From Bog-756 sp963725275 (GTDB lineage Bacteria > Actinomycetota > Acidimicrobiia > Acidimicrobiales > RAAP-2): a stretch of DNA of 64,000 nucleotides. Of the stretch, positions 55,401-63,797 are shown in pieces. Positions within the stretch are counted from its first letter, which is position 1. Every line of letters starts with the position of its first letter. A program made the position numbers and the translations under genes. The notes under the pieces are model-generated. The model did not search any database. It saw only the letters and a program-made list of their open reading frames with translations, and was not told where the DNA came from. The stretch is from the NCBI GenBank assembly GCA_963725275.1, contig CAVRXS010000004.1, positions 124,001-188,000 on the forward strand, read 5' to 3'.

Positions 55401-56056
55401 ACTTCTCGGTCAGTCCCTGCGTCATCTACACGCCGCTGCAGCCCGCAGTCGCCCAGCTGCCGGATCTGCCCGGGATCAGCGACCTGCTGTCGTATGAGAA
55501 GCCTGCGATGCCGAGCACCCGACCCTCCGAGAGCAAGGACACGGCGAAGTCGGCGTCCCCCGACGTCACCGGCCCGGGGAACGAGACCTGCTCGAAGGTC
55601 ACCGGAACCGTCAACTTCGACCCCCCACTGCAGAACGGCGGGACCGCCTCCTCCGAGATGGTGCTGGTCCACCTGACCATCAGCGATTGCACGGCTTCGA
55701 ACGGAGCCGCCACGCCGACCCAGGGCAACGCGTCGGTCGAGCTGCCGCTCGCGACGAACGACTGCACCACACTGTCGGCGGGGGAGACCATGGCGCCGAC
55801 CTCGCTCGGCATCAGCTGGGCGCCGTCGACGGTGGGAACCAGCCAGGTCATCTTCAAGGGCTTCACCCCGAAGCTCGGCACCAACCCCTCGGTCCGGCTG
55901 GGCTCGTCGACCTCCAGCACCTACGGCCAGCTCAACGCGGGCTCGACGACCACTGCGCTCAAAGCGGCATGCGCCTCGGCCGCCGGGCTGGCCTCGCTGT
56001 CCTTGTCGACCGGCGCGACCGCCACGCCGATCGGGACGACGACCGCCTCGTCCTGA
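52495..56056 (+). pseudogene. RCC1 propeller / parallel beta-helix fusion protein, frameshifted near 52.7 kb
   Basis: A very large secreted protein of about 1187 residues if restored. The N-terminus from ATG 52495 (after GGGGG) contains a signal anchor, LQRPGLAILAALLLGLVVLV, in one frame. From about 52740 the sequence reads on in the next frame with PTAWGWGNDPGNGTTNNKSP, the first RCC1 blade; the span has one extra base, so a single insertion between 52620 and 52740 is implied. Seven RCC1-type blades (for example NVYAWGNNKYGQLG, TVYVWGDDTYGELG, ALYAWGDNTVGELG) end near 53950, followed by a right-handed beta-helix region (YLISGMIFLRGVTDVIFNGN, many NT/NN turns) to about 55200 and a C-terminal beta domain. 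Start at ATG 52877 alone would remove blade one, which argues that the frameshift is artefactual. Confidence 0.75.
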
Positions 56057-56072
56057 GCACGCCCCGCTGTCT

Positions 56073-56101
56073 GCGGGCCGGACCGACACCGCCCGGCCCG
56101 C
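56073..56101 (+). terminator. Hairpin after the RCC1/beta-helix gene
   Basis: GCGGGCCG, 13-base loop, CGGCCCGC, starting 17 bases after the stop of the long secreted-protein gene. Perfect eight-base GC stem without T tract; likely intrinsic-type terminator or stabiliser in a high-GC genome. Confidence 0.5.
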
Positions 56102-56150
56102 CCGGTTCGCCTGTATGAGCCGAACACCTGTTCGTCTAAGCTGAACGGCG

Positions 56151-56780
56151 ATGCCGGCCGTGCAGGGAGCCCTCTTCGACACCGGTACCGAACCGGCGCC
56201 GGCACCGCTGCCCGGTGCGCTCCGGCGGATCGACCTCTCGGAGAGCGCCTGGGTCGACCATCTGCCGGCCTGGATGGGACGCGCCGACCTGCTCTTCGAT
56301 GCGCTGAGGAACGCCGTCCCCTGGCGCGCCGAGCGGAGGCCCATGTACGACCGGGTGGTGGACGTTCCTCGCCTGCTCGCCTTCTACGGAGCCGGCGAAA
56401 CGCTGCCCGAGCCCGTCCTGGAGCAGGCCAGGGAATCGCTCAGCAGCCACTACCGCGGGACGCCGGGCGCAGACCTCGCGACCACCGGGCTCTGCCTCTA
56501 CCGTGACGGCTGCGACAGCGTCGCGTGGCACGGGGACACCATCGGGCGCGGGGCGGCCGAGGACACGCTCGTCGCGATCCTCTCGCTCGGTAAACCGCGG
56601 AGGCTGCTCCTCCGCCGCCGAGGCGGTGGAGGACGGACACTGCGGTTCGAGCTCGGCGGCGGCGACCTCATCGTGATGGGCGGGAGCTGCCAGCGCACGT
56701 GGGAGCACAGCGTTCCGAAGACGACCCGGGCCACCGGTCCCCGGATCAGCGTCCAGTTCCGGCCCGTCGGCGTGCGGTGA
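56151..56780 (+). CDS. AlkB-family 2-oxoglutarate/Fe(II) dioxygenase
   Basis: A 209-residue DNA-repair-type dioxygenase that oxidatively removes alkyl groups from bases. Iron ligands are His127-x-Asp129 in AWHGDTIG and His186 in TWEHSVPK; the 2-oxoglutarate-binding arginines are Arg198 and Arg204 in GPRISVQFRP. The region MYDRVVDVPRLLAFYG is typical of the bacterial AlkB2-like group. Length fits. It lies 26 bases before the MFS transporter gene in the same direction. Confidence 0.92.
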   Translation: MPAVQGALFDTGTEPAPAPLPGALRRIDLSESAWVDHLPAWMGRADLLFDALRNAVPWRAERRPMYDRVVDVPRLLAFYGAGETLPEPVLEQARESLSSHYRGTPGADLATTGLCLYRDGCDSVAWHGDTIGRGAAEDTLVAILSLGKPRRLLLRRRGGGGRTLRFELGGGDLIVMGGSCQRTWEHSVPKTTRATGPRISVQFRPVGVR

Positions 56781-56806
56781 GACCACGGCCGTTAGCCTGA
56801 GGAGCC

Positions 56807-58834
56807 ATGACAGCGACGGTGTCGGAAGCCCCGGCCGCGGTCCCCGGAGCGATCTCCCACCGGCGGGTGCTGGTGGTCATCGGCGCCCTGATGCTCGGGA
56901 TGTTCCTGGCCGCCCTCGACCAGACGGTCGTCTCCACTGCGCTCCCGACCATCGTGGGAGACCTGCACGGCGCCTCACACCTGACCTGGGTGGTGACCGC
57001 GTACCTCCTTGCCTCGACGGTCTCGACTCCCCTCTGGGGAAAGCTCGGGGACCAGTTCGGGCGCAAGTTCTTCTTCCAAGGAGCGATCGTCGTCTTCCTG
57101 GTGGGTTCGGCACTCTCGGGATTGAGCCACACGATGTTCGAACTGATCCTCTTCCGGGCCCTCCAGGGACTCGGAGGGGGCGGGCTGATGGTCGGGGCAC
57201 AGACCATCGTCGGCGATGTGGTCTCGCCCCGCGAGCGGGGACGGTACATGGGCCTCTTCATGGCCATGTTCGGAGTGACCACGGTGATCGGCCCGCTCAT
57301 CGGTGGGTTCTTCGTCGAGTATCTCTCCTGGCGCTGGATCTTCTACATCAACATTCCGATCGGGGCAGTCGCCCTCGTGGTCACCGCGGCCGCCCTCCCC
57401 GGGACGCTCAGCCGCGAGCACCGGGTGATCGACTACCTGGGCACCCTCATGCTCGCGGGATCGGCGAGCTGTCTGGTCCTGTTCACCAGCCTCGGGGGGA
57501 CCAGCTACCCGTGGACCTCACCGGTGATCATCGCGTTCGCGGTGCTCGGCGTCCTGCTCGGTGTCGGATTCGTCTTCGCGGAGCGCCGGGCGGTCGAGCC
57601 GGTCATCCCCCTCCACCTCTTCACCAACAAGGTCTTCTCCGCAGCCAGCGCCATCGGCTTCGTGGTCGGGTTCGCCATGTTCGGCGCGATGACCTTTCTG
57701 CCGCTGTTCCTCCAGGAGGTAAAGGGGGTCAGTGCGCTCGCTTCGGGCGTGCGGTTGTTCCCGATGATGGGGGGGCTGTTCCTGGGCTCGATCGGGAGCG
57801 GGTTCCTGGTGAGCCGGTATGGTCGCTACAAGGTGTTCCCGGTACTGGGCACCGCGCTCATGACGCTCGGGCTCTACCTGATGTCGTTGATCGGGGTGTC
57901 GACCGGAGCCTGGGTTATGGCCGGGTACATGGCGATCTTCGGCCTGGGATTGGGGCTGGTCATGTCGGTGCTGGTGGTGGCCGTCCAGAACGCTGTGGCC
58001 TACGAAGAGCTCGGAACCGCCACCTCGGGGACCACGTTCTTCCGGATGATCGGGGGCTCGTTCGGCACGGCGGTCTTCGGAGCGCTCTACGCCAATCTGG
58101 TCCTCGGCAACATCCTGCGGGCCCTCCACCTGACCGCGATCCCGGCCGGATTGAGCCTCAACAGCGACAACCCGGCCGCCATCCACAGCCTTCCGCCCGC
58201 GGTCCAGACGGCCGTGATCCACGGGATCGCGCATACCATCTCGACCATCTTCCTCATCGGTGTTCCCGTCGGCCTGGTGGCGTTCCTGTTGAGCTGGACC
58301 CTCCCCGAGAGGCCGCTCCGCCAGTCGATCCGCGTCTCGGAGCCCGGGGAGCACCTCGGACTCCCCGAGCCTCGTACCTCTCTCGGTGAGGCCCGCCGGA
58401 TCCTCGAGCGGGCCGCCGGCCGCGAAAACCGGGTCGAGCTCTACGGAGCCCTTGCCACACGGGCCGGCCTCGAGCTGCCACCGCGCGCCTGCTGGACGCT
58501 CTATCGCCTGGCCGACGCGCCTGACTCGTCGCTGGAGGACCTCGCCGCGCGGCTCGGAGTCGATTCCGGCGTTCTCGCAGAGGGGGTCGATGCGCTGGTG
58601 CGTGCGGGGATGCTCGAGCGCGACGGGGGATCCGGCGCGGTCCCCCTCACCCTCACCGCGTCCGGGCAGGATGCACTCGACCGGCTCAGCGCGGCGCGGC
58701 GTGACTCGCTCACCGAGCTGCTCGAGGGGTGGGATCCGGAGAGCCATCCGGAAGTGGTGGGGCTCATCCACAACCTCGCGCACGCGCTCCTGGCGGATGA
58801 CACCAGACTTCTGGCCGACGCGGGGGTGACCTGA
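56807..58834 (+). CDS. DHA2-type MFS transporter with a C-terminal MarR-like domain
   Basis: A 675-residue fusion. Residues 20-500 are a 14-helix drug:H+ antiporter-2 transporter: motif A GKLGDQFGRK near 71-80, motif C-type segment around FGVTTVIGPLIGGFFVEYLS, LDQTVVSTALPTIVGDL in helix 1. After 510 a soluble domain follows: YGALATRAGLELPPRACWTL, then LEDLAARLGVDSGVLAEGVD with ALVRAGMLERDGGSGAVPLT, a clear winged-helix MarR pattern of about 150 residues. The domain may sense substrate or regulate transcription from the membrane. The stop is one base before the ATG of the DinB-like gene. Confidence 0.9.
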   Translation: MTATVSEAPAAVPGAISHRRVLVVIGALMLGMFLAALDQTVVSTALPTIVGDLHGASHLTWVVTAYLLASTVSTPLWGKLGDQFGRKFFFQGAIVVFLVGSALSGLSHTMFELILFRALQGLGGGGLMVGAQTIVGDVVSPRERGRYMGLFMAMFGVTTVIGPLIGGFFVEYLSWRWIFYINIPIGAVALVVTAAALPGTLSREHRVIDYLGTLMLAGSASCLVLFTSLGGTSYPWTSPVIIAFAVLGVLLGVGFVFAERRAVEPVIPLHLFTNKVFSAASAIGFVVGFAMFGAMTFLPLFLQEVKGVSALASGVRLFPMMGGLFLGSIGSGFLVSRYGRYKVFPVLGTALMTLGLYLMSLIGVSTGAWVMAGYMAIFGLGLGLVMSVLVVAVQNAVAYEELGTATSGTTFFRMIGGSFGTAVFGALYANLVLGNILRALHLTAIPAGLSLNSDNPAAIHSLPPAVQTAVIHGIAHTISTIFLIGVPVGLVAFLLSWTLPERPLRQSIRVSEPGEHLGLPEPRTSLGEARRILERAAGRENRVELYGALATRAGLELPPRACWTLYRLADAPDSSLEDLAARLGVDSGVLAEGVDALVRAGMLERDGGSGAVPLTLTASGQDALDRLSAARRDSLTELLEGWDPESHPEVVGLIHNLAHALLADDTRLLADAGVT

Positions 58835-58835
58835 C

Positions 58836-59342
58836 ATGTCCAGCATCGAGATCCTGACCGACGGATTCGAGCGGATCCGGGACGCGGTCCATCCCGCGGT
58901 CAACGGCCTCTCGGAGGATGAGCTGGCATTCCGTGCCGACGCGGAGTCCAACTCCATCGCCTGGCTCGTCTGGCACCTCACCAGAATCCAGGACGATCAC
59001 GTGTGCGGCCTCAGCGGAGACGAGCAGGCCTGGACAGCAGAAGGGTGGGTCGAGCGGTTCGCCCTGCCCCTCGATCCGTCGGACACCGGATACGGCCACG
59101 ATCCGGAAATGGTGGCGGTCGTCCTCGCCGATGCCGCCTCGCTACTCGGGTACTTCGAGGATGTCCATCGTCGAACGCTCGAGTACCTGGGGCAACTGAC
59201 CGAGACAGACCTCGAGCGCGTGGTCGACAACCGTTGGGACCCACCGGTGACCGCCGGGGTCCGGCTGGTCAGCGTGCTCGCCGACGATCTGCAGCACGTG
59301 GGCCAGGCGGCCTACCTGCGAGGGATCCTCGAGCGCCGCTGA
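58836..59342 (+). CDS. DinB/DUF664-like protein
   Basis: A 168-residue four-helix-bundle protein of the DinB superfamily. Metal-binding histidines are expected in LVWHLTRIQDDHVCG (about residue 47-57) and LADDLQHVGQAAYL near 150; the family often acts as thiol (mycothiol or bacillithiol) transferases. It starts one base after the MFS-MarR stop, so it is co-transcribed and coupled with the exporter; a detoxification pair is a reasonable inference. No other family member in the window. Confidence 0.85.
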   Translation: MSSIEILTDGFERIRDAVHPAVNGLSEDELAFRADAESNSIAWLVWHLTRIQDDHVCGLSGDEQAWTAEGWVERFALPLDPSDTGYGHDPEMVAVVLADAASLLGYFEDVHRRTLEYLGQLTETDLERVVDNRWDPPVTAGVRLVSVLADDLQHVGQAAYLRGILERR

Positions 59343-59346
59343 GCCG

Positions 59347-60441
59347 TCAGACGGCCACCCGGGGCGTGAGTCGCTCGGCGTACCTGATCCAGCGCCCGGT
59401 GTCGAAGTCGTAGAGCTTGCAGGCCTTCGAGTTGGCCACGAAGTCCCGGAACCGCAGCGGCCGGTCGATGACCGAACCGGGGAACGCGGCCTCGATGGCG
59501 ACTGCGGCTTCCTCGAGGTGGTACATGGGCACCCGCATGTCCACGTGGTGGGGGACGTGCACCATGATCCAGTGGAGGAAGAAGTTGGCCCCCTTCGGCG
59601 CGCGGAGGACCGTCGTGCCTTCCATCTGCGCCTTGAATTTGGTCCACTCCGCCTTCTTCCACCAGTGGATCTCCGGGGAGATGTGGTGGATGTGGACGAC
59701 GGCACCGATCAGACAGGAGAAGCCCACGAACGGCAACAGGACGGTCCGGGTGTCCAGCCAGAGGACGCCCCACAAGCTGTCGCCCATCGCCACACCGATC
59801 AGGCTGAAGAGGCTCAGCATCCCGGCTATGAACGCGGTGACGATCCAACGGTCCCGACGGATGGCCCGGGTCCACCGGGCGGGGTTCGGACCAACCATCA
59901 TCTTCTTCCACCACACCTGGTGGGCGTAGTACACGCCGGTTCCGGCCCATGACCATTCGATCCTGTGGATGGTCTTGCGCCACCACCCGAGCGCACCGAA
60001 CTCCTCCGGCGTGGTGGGGTGCCAGACGAAGTCGTAGCCCTGGCGCACCGTGTAGGGGTGGTGCACTCGGTTGTGGCCGAGTACCCAGCCCTCGTAGACG
60101 TGCCACCCGGGAAGCATCGCGAAATGGGCAACCAGCGAGTTCGTGCGCTTGGACTTGAACAGGGCACCGTGCGCCGCGTCGTGGCCCACGACGAAGAGTC
60201 CGGACACGACCAGCGCCATCGCCACCTCGAGCGCCACCACGACGAAGAAGTTGGCGATCAGCACGAGAAGCACCAGGAGGGCGAGGTACATCGCGGAGTC
60301 GCGGAGGAAGTAGGCCATGCCGCGCCACGTCGGGTTCTCGTAGACAGAAGCCGGAAGTACGTCGAGAACAGGCTTGAGGCTTCCGGTGGAGACTGCAGGG
60401 GGCCCGGGGAGATCGGGCGTAGACAACGGCAAAGACGGCAC
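59347..60441 (-). CDS. Membrane fatty acid desaturase
   Basis: A 364-residue di-iron membrane desaturase. Histidine boxes are at 87-91 (HDAAH), 123-128 (HNRVHH) and 295-299 (HVPHH), the full set. Four hydrophobic helices lie around 45-85 and 205-255. The pattern is of the acyl-lipid/acyl-CoA desaturase family (PF00487), which inserts double bonds in membrane fatty acids. GTG 60441 is set by the end of the divergent region; a longer in-frame extension to 60693 overlaps the P450 gene and looks random. Convergent with the DinB-like gene. Confidence 0.9.
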   Translation of the reverse strand: MPSLPLSTPDLPGPPAVSTGSLKPVLDVLPASVYENPTWRGMAYFLRDSAMYLALLVLLVLIANFFVVVALEVAMALVVSGLFVVGHDAAHGALFKSKRTNSLVAHFAMLPGWHVYEGWVLGHNRVHHPYTVRQGYDFVWHPTTPEEFGALGWWRKTIHRIEWSWAGTGVYYAHQVWWKKMMVGPNPARWTRAIRRDRWIVTAFIAGMLSLFSLIGVAMGDSLWGVLWLDTRTVLLPFVGFSCLIGAVVHIHHISPEIHWWKKAEWTKFKAQMEGTTVLRAPKGANFFLHWIMVHVPHHVDMRVPMYHLEEAAVAIEAAFPGSVIDRPLRFRDFVANSKACKLYDFDTGRWIRYAERLTPRVAV

Positions 60442-60607
60442 TGAGACTCTTCTCGCTCGGCAGGGTTCCCCCAGCCCCCACAATGCTACCGGTATTGGCC
60501 CGGAAAGGCCTGTCGGAGGTGTTCCCCTCCTCCGACCGAGGTTCGGTGGGCGTCGATCCGTCCCTCTGGAAGCATGCACGTTTGGGGGATACGGTGGGCG
60601 GAGGGGC

Positions 60608-60626
60608 CGCCGGTGATCGACCGGCG
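60608..60626. promoter_or_regulatory. Perfect dyad upstream of the P450 gene
   Basis: CGCCGGT, five-base spacer GATCG, ACCGGCG: perfect seven-base arms, 34 bases upstream of the P450 start and between it and the divergent desaturase. Size and symmetry fit an operator for a dimeric regulator (TetR- or MarR-type). No such regulator gene is adjacent. Confidence 0.4.
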
Positions 60627-60659
60627 AACCCGCGGCCGAAGGTATGAGGTGGGGGAAAC

Positions 60660-61859
60660 GTGGCGCGCACTGCAGCAGTCGAAGACTGGGCACACGACTT
60701 CGACGTGCTCGACCCGGACTACGTCGAGGATCCGTTCGCGCTCTGGGACGGTCTCCGCGCCACCTGTCCGATCGCCCACACCGACCGGCGGGAGAGCACC
60801 TGGCTCCCCACCCGCTACGCCGACATCACCGCGATCGCCCACGATCCCTCGAGGTTCAGTTCGGTCGACGTGAGTGTCATCCCGGCCGAGTCCGACGAAG
60901 GCCGGGAGCACCTCCCCTACGGGCTGCCACCGATCTCGGCGGATCCTCCGCTGCACACCTGGACCCGGCGACTGCTGTTGCCCTGGTTCTCCCATCGGCG
61001 GGTCGAGTCGTACGAGTCAGCGACCCGCTCGCTCTGCCGTTCATTGCTCGACCGCATCGTGGAGCACGACCGGGCCGACGCGGCGGTCGACTACGCCCAG
61101 CAGATCCCGGTCCGGGTGATCGCCGGGATCCTCGGGGTCCCCGAGTCGATGTCCGACACGTTCACGGGTTGGGTCCGCGACTCGCTCGAATTCGCCGACG
61201 ATGCCGAGCGCCGCAAGCGCGGGAACTTCGGTATCGGGTTGTTCCTCTGGGACAAGATGAAGGAACGGCGCGAGGCCCCTGGCGACGACCTGCTCAGCGC
61301 CCTGCTCCACACGGAGGTCGACGGCGCCCCCGTCGAGGACTCCATCGTCCTCGGCATGGCGATGCTGACCCTCATCGCGGGGATCGACACGACCTGGAGT
61401 GCCATCGGGTCCTCCTTGTGGCATCTCGCCACCCACGACGAGGACCGGGAACGCCTCTTGCAGGAGCCCGACCTGATGCCCATGGCCGTCGAGGAGCTGC
61501 TCCGTGCCTACTCCCCGGTGACCATGGCCCGGATCGTGACCGAGGATGTCGAAGTCGCGGGGTGCCCGATGGCCACCGGGGACAGAGTCCTCATGAACTT
61601 CCCCGCGGCCAACCGCGACCCCGCGGCGTTCGATCGTGCCGACGAGGTCATCCTCGACCGGCGGGACAACCGGCACGTGGCGTTCGGATCGGGCATCCAC
61701 CGCTGCGCCGGATCGAACCTCGCCCGGATGGAGCTGCGGGTCGCACTCGAGGAGTGGCTGGCGCGGGTTCCCGTGTTCCATCTGGACGATGCCGAGTCGG
61801 TCACCTGGGCGGGGGGGCAGGTGCGCGGTCCGCGCCGCCTTTCGGTCGTGCTCTCCTGA
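60660..61859 (+). CDS. Cytochrome P450
   Basis: A 399-residue soluble bacterial P450. I-helix AGIDTT at 240-245, ExxR at 279-282 (ELLR), and heme-binding FGSGIHRCAG with Cys349. N-terminal DFDVLDPDYVEDPFALWDGL is typical of actinobacterial CYPs. A GGGGGAAAC purine run precedes the GTG start. The next gene starts four bases after its stop and has a partner of unknown family. Electron-transfer partners are not in the window. Substrate cannot be assigned. Confidence 0.93.
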   Translation: MARTAAVEDWAHDFDVLDPDYVEDPFALWDGLRATCPIAHTDRRESTWLPTRYADITAIAHDPSRFSSVDVSVIPAESDEGREHLPYGLPPISADPPLHTWTRRLLLPWFSHRRVESYESATRSLCRSLLDRIVEHDRADAAVDYAQQIPVRVIAGILGVPESMSDTFTGWVRDSLEFADDAERRKRGNFGIGLFLWDKMKERREAPGDDLLSALLHTEVDGAPVEDSIVLGMAMLTLIAGIDTTWSAIGSSLWHLATHDEDRERLLQEPDLMPMAVEELLRAYSPVTMARIVTEDVEVAGCPMATGDRVLMNFPAANRDPAAFDRADEVILDRRDNRHVAFGSGIHRCAGSNLARMELRVALEEWLARVPVFHLDDAESVTWAGGQVRGPRRLSVVLS

Positions 61860-61863
61860 GACG

Positions 61864-62685
61864 ATGGGTTACCCAGTCGATGTCGGCGGTGTCGACGAGT
61901 ACCCGGTCAAGGTGGGCAGCATGCTGCTCACGCTCGTCGAGCCGAACAAGGGCTTCGAGCGCGCCTACAACCGCTGGTACGAGCGGGACCACTACTACAG
62001 CGGCTGTCTGGTCGGGCCGTGGCTCTTCGCCGGGAGCCGGTGGGTCGCGACCCGCTCCCTCAAGGACCTGCGGTGGCCGACCGGGAGCACGATCGCACGG
62101 CCGCTCGACGCCGGGAGCTACGTGGCGGTCTACTGGGTCGAAGAGGGGCATCAGCGCGAGCATTTCGGTGAGTGGTCCATCCACCAGGTGCGCGACCTCT
62201 ACGCCAACGGGCGGGGGTTCGCCGAACGCACGCACGTGCACACCTCGACGTTCACCTATGTCGGCTCCACCTACCGGGACGACGATCCGGTGCCGGTCGA
62301 GCTCGCACTCGACCACGGCTACGGCGGGCTGGTCATCCTCTGGTGGGACGCGGCCACCGGCACCGGGGCCGACCTGCACGCCGTCCTCGCCTCGGCCCGG
62401 CTCCCGGCCCTCCTCGCCGGGTCGTCCATCGAGATCGCCGCGTCGTGGGTCCCGTCCGCCCCCGACCAGGGCAACCAGGACGCTCCCATGGACCTCGGCT
62501 CTCCGGCCGGCGGCACCGACCGCCTGGTCCAGCTCCTCTTCGTCGGCGGCGACCCCGCAGACGCCCTCGAGCGGGTGCGGGCCTACACCGATGGCGTGGA
62601 GTCGGACGGAGCCGGCACCCTGCTGCTGGCCGCACCGTTCGTCCGAACCGTCGTGGGCACCGACACCTACGTCGACCAACTCTGA
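61864..62685 (+). CDS. Unknown-family protein downstream of the P450 (EthD-like layout)
   Basis: A 273-residue soluble protein starting four bases after the P450 stop, so almost certainly in the same transcript. The first domain has MLLTLVEPNKGFERAYNRWY, ERDHYYSGCLVGPWLFAGSR; the second begins QLLFVGGDPADALERVRAYT. Two repeated ferredoxin-like (dimeric alpha/beta barrel, EthD/NIPSNAP-type) halves are likely. A conserved His in ERDHYYSGC could be catalytic or bind a ligand. I do not recognise a characterised member; a role with the P450 in substrate binding or an adjacent step is inferred from the operon only. Confidence 0.7.
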   Translation: MGYPVDVGGVDEYPVKVGSMLLTLVEPNKGFERAYNRWYERDHYYSGCLVGPWLFAGSRWVATRSLKDLRWPTGSTIARPLDAGSYVAVYWVEEGHQREHFGEWSIHQVRDLYANGRGFAERTHVHTSTFTYVGSTYRDDDPVPVELALDHGYGGLVILWWDAATGTGADLHAVLASARLPALLAGSSIEIAASWVPSAPDQGNQDAPMDLGSPAGGTDRLVQLLFVGGDPADALERVRAYTDGVESDGAGTLLLAAPFVRTVVGTDTYVDQL

Positions 62686-62698
62686 CCGGCTTCGCCCG

Positions 62699-62735
62699 CC
62701 GGTCGGTTCCAGAGTGGCCGCGTCGAGCCGACCGG
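62699..62735. terminator. Hairpin, first of a bidirectional pair
   Basis: CCGGTCGGTTC, 15-base loop, GAGCCGACCGG: eleven-base stem with one G-U pair, 13 bases after the P450-partner stop. Together with the next hairpin it forms a tandem structure between the two convergent genes at 62685 and 62754. Confidence 0.5.
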
Positions 62736-62741
62736 GGTCGG

Positions 62742-62776
62742 CCCAGCTCGGCCCTACCCGGTCGGGCCGAGCTGGG
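62742..62776. terminator. Strong bidirectional hairpin terminator
   Basis: CCCAGCTCGGCCC, 9-base loop, GGGCCGAGCTGGG: perfect thirteen-base stem lying across the stop codon of the luciferase-like monooxygenase gene (stop at 62754-62756). The best hairpin in the window; it should end transcription from both convergent genes. No T tract. Confidence 0.7.
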
Positions 62777-63635
62777 CGAGACGGGGGACCACCTGCTCCC
62801 CGAGGCGGGCCGCCCACGAGACCGGATCCTCGACCAGTGGCATCACCTCGACGAGCCGGACCCCCAGACGGGCGTACGCCTCCATCGAGGCGAGGAACCC
62901 GTCCGGATCGTCTACGGGATCGGTCATCGCCAGGATCGTCGTCTCGATCGAAGCGGGATCGCGATGCTCCGCGTCGCAATGCCGGCGCAGGACCTCGAGC
63001 TTGTGGGCGACCTCAGCAGCGTCGACAGCAAAGAGATTGCAGGCATCGGCGTACCGCGCGACCAGGCGGAGCGTCTTCTTCTCGCCACCGCCACCGACCA
63101 GAATCCGGGGACGTGGCCGACTGACCGGCGGCGGTGAGCAGATGGTCTCGTCCAGCCGGTAGAACTGGCCGACGAAGGGCCCGTCGTCATCGCTCCACAT
63201 CTGATGGCAGATCTGGAGGGTCTCCTCGAGCCGCCCGAACCGCTCGGCGACCGGCGGGAACGGCACCCCGAGCCCGAGGTGCTCCCGCTCGTACCAGGCC
63301 GCCCCGATGCCCAGTTGGGCCCGCCCCGAGGAGACCACGTCGAGGGTGGTCACGATCTTGGCAAGCAGTCCGGGATGCCGGTAGGTGACGCCGGTGACCA
63401 GCAGGCCGAGAGTCATCCGCTCGGTCCGGCCGGCGAGGAAGCCGAGCGAGGTGTACCCCTCGAGCATCGGATCGTGCCGGTCGGCGAACTCCTCCATCTG
63501 GAAGTAGTGATCCATGAGACTGAAGGTCGTGCAGCCTGCCTCTTCGGCGGCACGGGCCGTCCCGGCAAGGGTCGCGCCGAGCGCCTCCGCCCCACCGGGG
63601 AAGGTGCAGTTGGCGAAGTGGATGCCGAGTTCCAT
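62754..63635 (-). CDS. LLM-class F420-dependent oxidoreductase
   Basis: A 293-residue TIM-barrel monooxygenase-type protein of the luciferase family. It begins MELGIHFANCTFPGGAEALG, with FSLMDHYFQMEEF holding the F420-contact His, TLGLLVTGVTYRHPGLLAKI, VSSGRAQLGIGAAWYEREH and PRPRILVGGGGEKKTLRLVA. Members reduce or oxidise diverse substrates with F420. The ATG at 63635 has CAGGAGGTCCCC upstream. Its 3' end carries the large hairpin at 62742-62776. Confidence 0.88.
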   Translation of the reverse strand: MELGIHFANCTFPGGAEALGATLAGTARAAEEAGCTTFSLMDHYFQMEEFADRHDPMLEGYTSLGFLAGRTERMTLGLLVTGVTYRHPGLLAKIVTTLDVVSSGRAQLGIGAAWYEREHLGLGVPFPPVAERFGRLEETLQICHQMWSDDDGPFVGQFYRLDETICSPPPVSRPRPRILVGGGGEKKTLRLVARYADACNLFAVDAAEVAHKLEVLRRHCDAEHRDPASIETTILAMTDPVDDPDGFLASMEAYARLGVRLVEVMPLVEDPVSWAARLGEQVVPRLAQLGPTG

Positions 63636-63797
63636 CGGGGACCTCCTGAGCGGCGGGCGGCAGGCTGGCGAATGACGCCAAGCGTAGGACGGAACACAGG
63701 GGCCGGCACCGGCCCGGCGGACTGTCCCTGATCGTGGTGACGTTCGGCCCTATCGTCGGGCCCGACACCTCCGTACCCTGCAATCAAGGAGGTCACA

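Noticed and set aside
52877..56056. RCC1 protein starting at the ATG at 52877 as a stand-alone intact gene.
   Set aside because: That start would delete the first propeller blade and the signal peptide, both of which are encoded just upstream in coding-quality sequence.
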